This document shows, piece by piece, positions 41,323-47,503 of a DNA stretch of 47,503 bases. A model generated the notes under the pieces. The model saw only the letters and a program-made list of their open reading frames with translations. It ran no database searches and had not been told where the DNA came from. The translations under genes and the position numbers were made by a program. The stretch spans positions 1 through 47,503 of the forward strand of contig JAJDJJ010000008.1 of NCBI GenBank assembly GCA_030267125.1, read 5' to 3'. Every line of letters begins with the position of its first letter. The first letter of the stretch is position 1. The DNA comes from Bacteroidales bacterium OttesenSCG-928-B11. GTDB lineage: Bacteria > Bacteroidota > Bacteroidia > Bacteroidales > WCHB1-69.

Positions 41323-44300
41323 ATGTCAAAGAGATACATCTGTTTTTTGCTGCTGCCTGTTCTCGTTTTTTTAACTTGCCAAGACCTGTGGGGACAAGAG
41401 ATTTCCACGCAAGGGACAGAATTTTATGCGACTTTCATGAGAAATGGCTACCGCGGCAATGGTTCTGACACTAATAGCAAAATCACAGTCATTGCAAGCG
41501 CTCCCCGGACTTGCTTGGTGACAATAACAAACCCGTCGAGCGGATGGAGTGTTAGCGATACAGTTACCGGTGGAGCAATGAGAACTTTTTCCATTCCGGA
41601 TGCACAAGGCTATAATACAAATTACGAAGTTGTTTCGCAACTCGGTCTCAAAATTACGGCTACAGATACTATTTCACTGTTTATTTCCAACGAAGCCACC
41701 AACTCTTTCGACGCTTCCATCGTATTGCCTACGCATGCGCTAGGGGAAAAATATGTCACTCAGTGCTTTATCCCATCAAACAAGTCTGATGGACAGCATT
41801 TCCCGAATTCTAACACCAGTTGTTTTATCGTTATAGCCACGGAGGATTCAACAATGGTAGATATCACGCCAAGTAAAAATACACTCGGAGGACATGCCGC
41901 CAACACCACATTTTCCGTAATGTTGAACGAAGGGGAGTGCTATCAAGTTTTTTCAGCGGTTGGTGAAACGCCGGGCGACCTCTCGGGATCGATAGTTGAG
42001 AGTCGGGAATGCAAGAAAATTGCCGTCTTTAATGGGAATGTGCTGACCGGGATTCCTGCCGGAATGGATGCCGGGTATGATCATATTTTCGAGCAAGCGA
42101 TTCCGGTCAACTATTGGGGACGTCATTTTGTGGTCACCGCCTCGTTAGGTAGGAGTGGGGATTTTGTCAAGATCACCGCTTCCGCTGATGAAACACAGGT
42201 GAAGGTTGACGGATTGCTTGTTGCAACCATCGACGCATTAGAAAGTTATAGCTATTATCTGGCTTCTTCAGAAAAAGCAAATTACATAGAAACTTCCATG
42301 CCGGCGGCTGTATATCTTTATAATACCACATCATTTTACGACAATTCTGCGCTGGGGGATCCTTCCATGATTTGGATCGCTCCTATTGAGCAACAAATCA
42401 AGGAGATTGTATTTTGTACGTTTACGGCGCAAAGCATTACTACGCATTATGTTAATATTGTCATGCCTACTGTTAGCGCATCCACTATCCGGCTAAATAA
42501 CAATCCGTTGCCGGCAGGAAGTATCCACCCGGTTGCCGGTAATCCCAACTATTCGTATGCTCGCATCACCATTTCAAATGGCACGCACCATTTGGAGGGG
42601 GACGATGGTTTTTTTGCCTTTATCTATGGTTTTGGGGGTGCACAAGGCTATGGTTATGCAGTGGGTGCCAATGCTATACCGTTCGAAAACGACATGCTGA
42701 TCAGCCAAACGCCATCCGCGCAGATCCCTGAAGGCTATAGGTACTGCACTGACAAGCCCATCGATTTTAGTATCTATTCGCAATATCAATTCGATACAAT
42801 TATTTGGATTTTAGAGGGATTGCAGCCCTTTGTTGCGGATGAGTTTACGCATATATTCACCGACACGGGGCGCTATCATTTAACGGCCATTGTCACATTT
42901 TATAATTCCATTTGCATTCCTCCTTATGTGGATACGCTTTACCACGAACTGCATGTCATCGAATTGAAGAATGAAATTTTAGATACGGCTTGTGTCGGAA
43001 CGAATTACAGTGAATATGGGTTTGATTTTCATGTGCTTCGGGATACTACGGCAAGCGTGGTGGTCGGCACGATTTATGATTGCGATAGTGTTAATGTTTT
43101 GCATCTTACGGCTCATCCATCTTATTATACGGCAGAAACAGTCCACATTGAGATTGAAGACCTCCCTTTCTATTCTCATGGACAAAGCTATAATCAAGCC
43201 GGAAGCTACAACATTCCACTCATTACGGATCGGGGTTGTGACAGTGTTTTTTCCTTAGTTCTTATTGTGCATCAGGACTATCTCTTTAAAGAGGAAGTTG
43301 TAATTTGCGAGGGCGAAGGCTATCTTTTCAGAGGGAAAAAATATGGCATGCCTGGAATTTATTATGATTCTTTGAAAACTATATTGGGTGATGATAGCGT
43401 CTACCAGCTGACACTGCACGTGAATCCGGTTTATCATATTACTATAGAAGAAGATATCTGTGATGGGGATCTTTATTATTTCAACGGGAATAGCTATTCG
43501 CAAACAGGAACATATATTGCAAATCTCCAAACTCAACAGGCACTTTGCGATAGTATCGTCACGCTGCATTTGACAGTTCATGACCGCTATTTCATGGAAG
43601 AGCAGGTTAGTCTCTGTCCGCCGAATTTCTATGTTTACCAAGGTGACACATTGTGCGAATCGGGGATACACGTTGATTCTTTGCTAACTGTAAATGGTTG
43701 CGACAGTGTTGTCCAGTTGTCTTTGGATTTTGTCAAACCTTCGGAAATCTGGTTGGAAGATGTGATTTGTTTGGGAGAACCTTACCGGAAGGAAGGATTG
43801 CAGATACCGGTTCACGAGTACCCCGGGGTTTATCATTACGAATTTACTTTAGCCGATCAGTTTGGTTGCGACAGTATCGTTTATTTGACACTGACCGTTC
43901 CGGATGTCCGTGTTTCGATTGCCGTCACTCCCGAGGATTTCTGTCAAAATTATTCAGCTACACTACACGCCGTCACGCCGAATCCTGTCATCCAGTGGAA
44001 TACCGGTGAAATTTCAGCGTCCATCGAAGTCGCTCAACCCGGTATTTATCAAGTTGTTGTTTCTGAGAACGATTGCCAGGCTAAAGCGTATCACCAAATT
44101 GAACATTGTCCGTTCAATATTTTCCTCCCCAATGCGATCTCACCCGGGGAGCTTGACGGATATAACGACAGCTTTTTTTTAGCCAATGCCAATGAGGTCA
44201 GTGAATTGACAATCACAATCTACGACCGTTGGGGCACAGCGGTCTTTCATTCCGGCGATCCTTATTTTCGCTGGGACGGCACAGTGAATGGCAAGCTGAT

Positions 44301-44388
44301 TAAAAATCAAGTTTTCAGCTATGTTTTGATCCTAAAACCTATCAATGGGAAAAAGCAGAAACTACTGGGAACGGTGGTGGTGCTGTGA
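41323..44388 (+). CDS. IgGFc-binding-like surface protein with type-B T9SS sorting domain
   Basis: A 1021-residue secreted protein. Signal peptide residues 1-25 (ending QDLWGQ). Residues about 28-440 resemble the IgGFc-binding protein N-terminal domain: TQGTEFYATFMRNG, ITVIASAPRTCLVTITNP, FPNSNTSCFIVIATEDSTMV and DHIFEQAIPVNYWGRHFVV. From about 540 to 870 come six Ig-like repeats, each ending in a CDS-type turn plus strand (GCDSVVQLSLDF, LCDSIVTLHLTVH, GCDSIVYLTLTV). The C-terminal 94 residues are a gliding-motility/type-B CTD: FLPNAISPGELDGYND, ELTITIYDRWGTAVFHSGD and WDGTVNGKLIKNQVFSYVL. It should be exported by the T9SS in the same window and anchored at the surface. Natural ligand unknown. 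Confidence 0.9.
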   Translation: MSKRYICFLLLPVLVFLTCQDLWGQEISTQGTEFYATFMRNGYRGNGSDTNSKITVIASAPRTCLVTITNPSSGWSVSDTVTGGAMRTFSIPDAQGYNTNYEVVSQLGLKITATDTISLFISNEATNSFDASIVLPTHALGEKYVTQCFIPSNKSDGQHFPNSNTSCFIVIATEDSTMVDITPSKNTLGGHAANTTFSVMLNEGECYQVFSAVGETPGDLSGSIVESRECKKIAVFNGNVLTGIPAGMDAGYDHIFEQAIPVNYWGRHFVVTASLGRSGDFVKITASADETQVKVDGLLVATIDALESYSYYLASSEKANYIETSMPAAVYLYNTTSFYDNSALGDPSMIWIAPIEQQIKEIVFCTFTAQSITTHYVNIVMPTVSASTIRLNNNPLPAGSIHPVAGNPNYSYARITISNGTHHLEGDDGFFAFIYGFGGAQGYGYAVGANAIPFENDMLISQTPSAQIPEGYRYCTDKPIDFSIYSQYQFDTIIWILEGLQPFVADEFTHIFTDTGRYHLTAIVTFYNSICIPPYVDTLYHELHVIELKNEILDTACVGTNYSEYGFDFHVLRDTTASVVVGTIYDCDSVNVLHLTAHPSYYTAETVHIEIEDLPFYSHGQSYNQAGSYNIPLITDRGCDSVFSLVLIVHQDYLFKEEVVICEGEGYLFRGKKYGMPGIYYDSLKTILGDDSVYQLTLHVNPVYHITIEEDICDGDLYYFNGNSYSQTGTYIANLQTQQALCDSIVTLHLTVHDRYFMEEQVSLCPPNFYVYQGDTLCESGIHVDSLLTVNGCDSVVQLSLDFVKPSEIWLEDVICLGEPYRKEGLQIPVHEYPGVYHYEFTLADQFGCDSIVYLTLTVPDVRVSIAVTPEDFCQNYSATLHAVTPNPVIQWNTGEISASIEVAQPGIYQVVVSENDCQAKAYHQIEHCPFNIFLPNAISPGELDGYNDSFFLANANEVSELTITIYDRWGTAVFHSGDPYFRWDGTVNGKLIKNQVFSYVLILKPINGKKQKLLGTVVVL

Positions 44389-44405
44389 GGAGGAGAGTAA
44401 AAAAG

Positions 44406-44476
44406 TTGCCTTGATAGGACTCGAACCCATACAAACAGAACCAGAATCTGCTGTGCTACCATTACACCACAAGGCA
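44406..44476 (-). tRNA. tRNA-Gln (anticodon CTG)
   Basis: On the minus strand the 71-nt sequence folds completely: acceptor TGCCTTG/CAAGGCA, D arm GTGT/GCAC with loop AATGGTA, anticodon stem GCAGA/TCTGT around TTCTGGT, T arm ATGGG/CCTAT around TTCGAGT, and discriminator A. Anticodon CTG (plus-strand cag at 44442-44444) reads CAG. The weak first pair U1-A72 is usual for glutamine tRNAs. CCA is not encoded. Confidence 0.95.
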
Positions 44477-44552
44477 ATTTTGCAGCGGCAAAAATACATT
44501 TTTTTTGATAAGTAGCAAGTGGTTATTTGATGCGAATTGCATGAACGATAAA

Positions 44553-45770
44553 TTATGCTCCATCCAGTAAATGGAGGATTTGATTGCTTTTTCCGATGTG
44601 GGCTCGGTTGCGGAAATTGCTGAGAAAGATGATCACCGTTTCGTCCTCGGGACGATAAACCATCACATGTTGATAGCCGCGCCACAAACCGCCATGGTAA
44701 ATCAATTTCCCGAAATTCTTGTTGTCTTCGATACGGAGGCCATAACCGTACATTTCCGGCGCGACACCCCGGCCTTTAATGTAGTTTTGCTTCGAGGTGG
44801 CTTTCTTCAAAAGCTCTTCGGGAATGATGTTTTTTTTGTTAAAATAGCTGAGTTTCCATCTTAAAAGTTCCTCGGGGGTAGAATATACTCCTTTGTCACC
44901 TACGGTGCCGTCTAAATAGTATCGAGGTAGTTCAGACTTGTCACCCAAGTGCCCGTATGCTCGCTTGATTTCCGGATGAGACTCCAATTCTGTGATATAG
45001 AATGTTTTCGTCATGCCGGCCGGTCGAAATATGTTTTCACGCACGTAATCCTCAAAACGTAGGTCGGCGGTTTTTTCCACAATGGCGGCTAACAATGCGT
45101 AGTTGGTGTTCGTGTATTTGTAATTATAACCGGGATTAAATTGCACGGCTGGTTTTTGTATAGCCAAAACAGAAATCAACTCCTGATTTGTAAGTAGCTG
45201 TGAAGTGTCAAACCATGAAATTGGGAAATCGAAGTATTCGGGAAGGCCTGAAGTGTGGGAAAGAAGCTGGTGGATTGTCACATTTTTGTAAGGTAATTCG
45301 GGGTAAAATTTGTATAACGAATCTGTTAGCTTCAGCTTTTCATCATCTACTAATTTGAGTACGGCAGCAGCAGTAAATTGTTTGGAAATCGAGGCCAATT
45401 CATAGTATGTGTCATTGTTAATCAAGTTGTCCGTCTCTTTACGCGCTTTTTCGAATTCCGATTGGCTCCACTTTTCATATCCCTTTTTATGAGCATACAG
45501 CTTGCAATATCCTTTTGATTCTCTGATGATTACTGTATCATTTCGGGCGATGAGGAGAGTCCCGTTGAGATTAGTGAAAATATTGTCCACCAATGAGTCT
45601 AACGCTTGTAACTTAAACTCAGTATTCACGCAGAACAGAATGGAATCAATCTGATCATTCGAGAGCTCCTCAATAAGAATAGGCTTGTTGGTGTTGTTGT
45701 CAGAGGCGGCAATTCTCCCGCAGGAAGTTAGTCCCAAGGCTGAGAGGAGTAATATTATCCATAGTTTCAT
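44553..45770 (-). CDS. Serine beta-lactamase-like (class C/PBP4-type) lipoprotein
   Basis: A 405-residue protein of the beta-lactamase/transpeptidase-like family PF00144. Lipobox Cys17 (LGLTSC-GRI) suggests anchoring to a membrane. The active-site SxxK is Ser127-Ile-Ser-Lys130 in YYELASISKQFTA; the YxN motif is in YKYTNTNYALL, and the third motif is HGG in YHGGLWRG. These proteins may be D-Ala-D-Ala peptidases, esterases or beta-lactamases; the fold alone cannot decide. The first 100 residues form a non-catalytic extension (SNDQIDSILFCVNTEF...). The gene is preceded by a copy of the dispersed intergenic repeat. No ampR-like regulator is nearby. Confidence 0.88.
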   Translation of the reverse strand: MKLWIILLLSALGLTSCGRIAASDNNTNKPILIEELSNDQIDSILFCVNTEFKLQALDSLVDNIFTNLNGTLLIARNDTVIIRESKGYCKLYAHKKGYEKWSQSEFEKARKETDNLINNDTYYELASISKQFTAAAVLKLVDDEKLKLTDSLYKFYPELPYKNVTIHQLLSHTSGLPEYFDFPISWFDTSQLLTNQELISVLAIQKPAVQFNPGYNYKYTNTNYALLAAIVEKTADLRFEDYVRENIFRPAGMTKTFYITELESHPEIKRAYGHLGDKSELPRYYLDGTVGDKGVYSTPEELLRWKLSYFNKKNIIPEELLKKATSKQNYIKGRGVAPEMYGYGLRIEDNKNFGKLIYHGGLWRGYQHVMVYRPEDETVIIFLSNFRNRAHIGKSNQILHLLDGA

Positions 45771-46034
45771 ACAGGATGCTTTTATTTTTTAGGGTGTATG
45801 CGGTTCGCATGAAGGGATAATCATCTTGTTAAGTGATCCCGTGTCATACTCGATTCATGCTGCAAAAGTCGCTAATTTTAACGAACTCGAGATCTGGTCG
45901 ACGTGTGAATAAACATGAAAATCAAAGCTTACGAGGTGATATGATTTATATAACATATTTAATGATTGATGATTAAAAAAGTGTATATTAAAAATGCAGT
46001 GTTGATATTTTTTCTCAGATCTGTTTTTCTCCTC
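45771..46034. other. Intergenic region between the serine hydrolase and the lipoprotein pair
   Basis: No gene is visible in the 323 bp between the two start codons. It holds a dispersed repeat near the hydrolase start (45798-45858) and the lipoprotein promoter at its right end. The middle (about 45860-46030) is AT-rich with no hairpin or reading frame I can support. Confidence 0.6.
45798..45858 (-). repeat. Dispersed intergenic repeat, copy 2
   Basis: On the minus strand the element reads ATGAATCGAGTATGACAC at one end and CATGCGAACCGCAT at the other. It matches the element at 2668-2731 with about 70% identity. Both lie about 28-30 bp upstream of a minus-strand gene start. CGCAT/ATGCG is a small perfect stem. 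Confidence 0.5.
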
Positions 46035-46065
46035 TTGGCGTTTATTCTTAAAAACAGTATATTTG
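46035..46065 (+). promoter_or_regulatory. Promoter of the first tandem lipoprotein
   Basis: TTG (46035-46037), 20-bp spacer and TATATTTG (46058-46065), followed by C. Start near 46072, ATG at 46094. Confidence 0.55.
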
Positions 46066-46093
46066 CCTGCCGTTTATTTCAAAAAAGATGATA

Positions 46094-46366
46094 ATGAAAA
46101 AAATAACTTTCCTCTTGTGCGGATTATCCCTTGCTATTCTGCTTTTTTCTTGCGATAAATCGAAGTTGTGCAAATGTGATGAGGTGATGCAAACAGAATA
46201 TCACTCTAATCCGCCAAATACCACTCCCGAGCTAACCGTGCAGGGAAGAGTTTTTTATTATATCGCCGAAGAATTAGAAGAGTGTTCGAAATTTGATAAT
46301 GATCGCGAGATAATATATACGGATAAAAGTACGATTATTAGAACGATCACTTGTGTTGAAGACTAA
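46094..46366 (+). CDS. Small lipoprotein, tandem copy 1
   Basis: A 90-residue lipoprotein from the ATG at 46094 (an in-frame ATG is two codons upstream). The signal peptide has lipobox Cys20 (LLFSC-DKS). The mature part is about 70 residues with CDKSKLCKCDE at the start and TIITRTITC-like ends (here IIRTITCVED), with two further Cys. It shares size, lipobox position and the CDKSxxCxC and TITC ends with the next gene, so the two are tandem paralogues. I do not recognise the family. The paired cysteines suggest disulphides in the periplasm. Confidence 0.75.
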   Translation: MKKITFLLCGLSLAILLFSCDKSKLCKCDEVMQTEYHSNPPNTTPELTVQGRVFYYIAEELEECSKFDNDREIIYTDKSTIIRTITCVED

Positions 46367-46384
46367 CAGTATAACCTATATTTG
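46356..46384 (+). promoter_or_regulatory. Promoter of the second tandem lipoprotein
   Basis: TTG (46356-46358) inside the end of the first gene, 18-bp spacer and TATATTTG (46377-46384). Start near 46391, ATG at 46422. The second gene thus seems to carry its own copy of the promoter. Confidence 0.5.
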
Positions 46385-46421
46385 TAATTATAAATTCATA
46401 AAACCCATAAAAAAATCAAAC

Positions 46422-46694
46422 ATGAAAAAATTATCACTTTTATTAGTTAGCGCATTATTTGTTTTTGCATTCACATCTTGTGACAAATCTGTAAACTGTT
46501 CATGTGAGGAAACAATCAGATATGTTGATCCCGCAAATCCCTCGGTAGATTATTCTTATCTGAATAAGGATGCCTCTTATACCAAAACAGCCGAAGAAGG
46601 AGATTGCGGGATATTTAATGAAAGCATCCCGCAGAATAACTATGCGGCATTAGATGGAAAGAAAACTATAACATGTTCGGAAATAGCAGAATAA
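46422..46694 (+). CDS. Small lipoprotein, tandem copy 2
   Basis: A 90-residue lipoprotein from the ATG at 46422; the longer in-frame frame from 46353 overlaps the first gene and puts 23 residues before the signal peptide. Lipobox Cys20 (FAFTSC-DKS) is followed by CDKSVNCSCEE and the C-terminal KKTITCSEIAE. The paralogue upstream has the same length and landmarks, but the middle is different (VDPANPSVDYSYLNKDAS), so the pair is diverged. It is followed by a strong terminator. Function unknown; a secreted, disulphide-bonded envelope protein is the most that can be read. Confidence 0.75.
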   Translation: MKKLSLLLVSALFVFAFTSCDKSVNCSCEETIRYVDPANPSVDYSYLNKDASYTKTAEEGDCGIFNESIPQNNYAALDGKKTITCSEIAE

Positions 46695-46730
46695 AATCTT
46701 AGAGAATACCATTGCTTAGTGAATTAAAAA

Positions 46731-46766
46731 AATAAGGGACTGTTTCAAAAGCCCCTTATTTTTTTA
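46731..46766. terminator. Bidirectional terminator
   Basis: AATAAGGG (46731-46738) pairs with CCCTTATT (46753-46760); CT/AG continues the stem beyond one mismatch. T-tracts follow on both strands. It lies between the second lipoprotein and the convergent holin-like gene. Confidence 0.8.
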
Positions 46767-46774
46767 TGTGTTTA

Positions 46775-47113
46775 TTACGAAATCAGCATACTCAGCAATC
46801 CCGACACGAAACTGACAATGATACTGAATAGCAATGCCCACCAGAAGTTGCTGACTTGAAATCGGTTACTCAGTAACCAACTGGCGATCATAATAACCAA
46901 AGCATTGATGACAAAGAGAAATAACCCCATCGTTAATGCGGTGATGGGTAATGACACAAACTGAAGAAAAGGCTTCACGAAAGCGTTTAGGAGTCCTAAT
47001 ACGATAGCGACAATGATAGACGCACCGTAACTTTTTACTGAGATGCCCGGTAGAAGCCATGCCGTGAAATAAACGGCCACGCTCGAAATGAATACCTGCA
47101 ATACGATTCCCAT
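46775..47113 (-). CDS. Phage holin family 4-like membrane protein (PF04020)
   Basis: A 112-residue protein from the ATG at 47113 with four hydrophobic helices: about residues 3-20, 28-48, 57-79 and 87-110. LLPGISVKSYGASIIVAIVLG followed by LLNAFVKPFLQFVSLPITALTMG is the recurring pattern of the chromosomal PF04020 family. Members are widely present in bacteria without prophages and their function is unknown, so the name does not mean phage. An ATG at 47173 would add 20 polar residues that weaken the first helix signal. It is the only gene in the right end of the window. Confidence 0.85.
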   Translation of the reverse strand: MGIVLQVFISSVAVYFTAWLLPGISVKSYGASIIVAIVLGLLNAFVKPFLQFVSLPITALTMGLFLFVINALVIMIASWLLSNRFQVSNFWWALLFSIIVSFVSGLLSMLIS

Positions 47114-47160
47114 AAGATTGATTTTTTGATTAATACTGTGCAGATAACAACTGTGTTTCA

Positions 47161-47190
47161 CAAAAGTTTGCAAATCTTCCGGAGATCAAA
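47161..47190 (-). promoter_or_regulatory. Possible promoter of the holin-like gene
   Basis: On the minus strand TTTG (47187-47190), an 18-bp spacer and AACTTTTG (47161-47168), one mismatch from TAnnTTTG. Distance to the ATG at 47113 is about 48 bp. Confidence 0.3.
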
Positions 47191-47503
47191 AATATTGAGT
47201 TACTAACGGATTTGCTTATTCACCTGAGAAACACAGACAGCTGATGCCGTGCTGGCATTACTATTGGTTCTATCTTAATTGACGGAGCGGTTTCCGCTTG
47301 CCCCAACATTAACCGGAAATATATCCAAGTCTCTATCTATGAGGAGCTTTTATTGGATTTTATTGTTGTCCGGTAAAGATTTGAGAAAATGAAAACGAGA
47401 ATTTTTAACTGGAATATTTGAATTTGCTCAAACACCTTTCGGCGTGGTAGTGCCATGTCAAATATAAAATGTCTGCAAGCTGACCGAGTCTCAAATTCAT
47501 AAC
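47191..47503. other. Right-end region without a recognisable gene
   Basis: About 310 bp with no supported reading frame, RNA gene or strong hairpin. Open stretches in several frames end quickly in stops. It could hold a decayed coding remnant or the upstream region of a gene beyond the window edge; I cannot distinguish these. Confidence 0.4.

Noticed and set aside
44362-44685. Open frame of 107 codons on the minus strand
   Set aside because: It runs through the tRNA-Gln gene; the LWCNGSTADSG-type peptide is the usual artefact of translating a tRNA.
46775-47113. Prophage remnant because of the holin-like gene
   Set aside because: PF04020 proteins are common chromosomal genes; no other phage gene, integrase or attachment repeat is present.
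47191-47503. Transposase fragment
   Set aside because: I translated several frames of the end region and found no DDE or other transposase pattern; stops occur in all of them.

Overview
The window is a 47.5 kb chromosomal stretch from a member of the Bacteroidota, most likely the order Bacteroidales. The evidence is a complete type IX secretion (T9SS) core operon (porP/sprF-gldK-gldL-gldM-gldN), a type-B T9SS sorting domain, a FecR-like anti-sigma factor with a DUF4974-type end, an S46 dipeptidyl-peptidase of the DPP11 type, a DUF5686 outer-membrane protein, and promoters with the Bacteroidota -7 element TAnnTTTG instead of -35/-10 boxes. Base composition and codon use look even across the window. 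I see no prophage, intact insertion sequence or CRISPR array.

Layout. (1) 13-5859, minus strand: six co-directional genes for an acyltransferase, ketosynthase, acyl carrier protein, small EamA/SMR-like membrane protein, CrtI-like FAD oxidoreductase and FabG-like reductase. This resembles part of an aryl-polyene/flexirubin-type or specialised lipid pathway and probably continues beyond the left edge. (2) 6107-15911, plus strand: a large secreted beta-barrel protein of unassigned function, then the T9SS core with its own promoter and a terminator behind gldN. (3) 16019-33689: housekeeping and metabolic genes, including three aminoacyl-tRNA synthetases (leuS, valS, lysS), a Wzx-like flippase, two small hypothetical envelope proteins, a frameshifted remnant of a YhcG/DUF1016 nuclease gene, DPP11, a second acyltransferase, a MATE transporter, a GH29 fucosidase and a YfcC-like carrier. 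(4) 33760-36909, minus strand: ssb and a DUF5686 outer-membrane protein. (5) 37050-44388, plus strand: an ECF sigma factor, a FecR-type anti-sigma factor, an unusual STN-domain/surface-repeat fusion protein, a DUF2807 lipoprotein, and a large IgGFc-binding-like surface protein with a type-B T9SS signal. (6) 44406-47113: tRNA-Gln(CTG), a serine beta-lactamase-like lipoprotein, two tandem 90-residue lipoproteins and a four-helix holin-like membrane protein.

How it fits together. Regions 2 and 5 are functionally linked: the GldKLMN/PorP machine would export the type-B adhesin at 41323. The sigma/anti-sigma pair looks like a cell-surface signalling module in which the usual TonB-dependent transducer is replaced by an STN-domain protein carrying Gly/Ala/Asn-rich surface repeats. 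That module is the best candidate for an under-described system here. Two palindromes also deserve attention: a 16-bp perfect inverted repeat over the promoter of the adhesin, and a palindrome over the -33 element of the T9SS operon. All functional calls come from reading motifs by eye; no database search was run.
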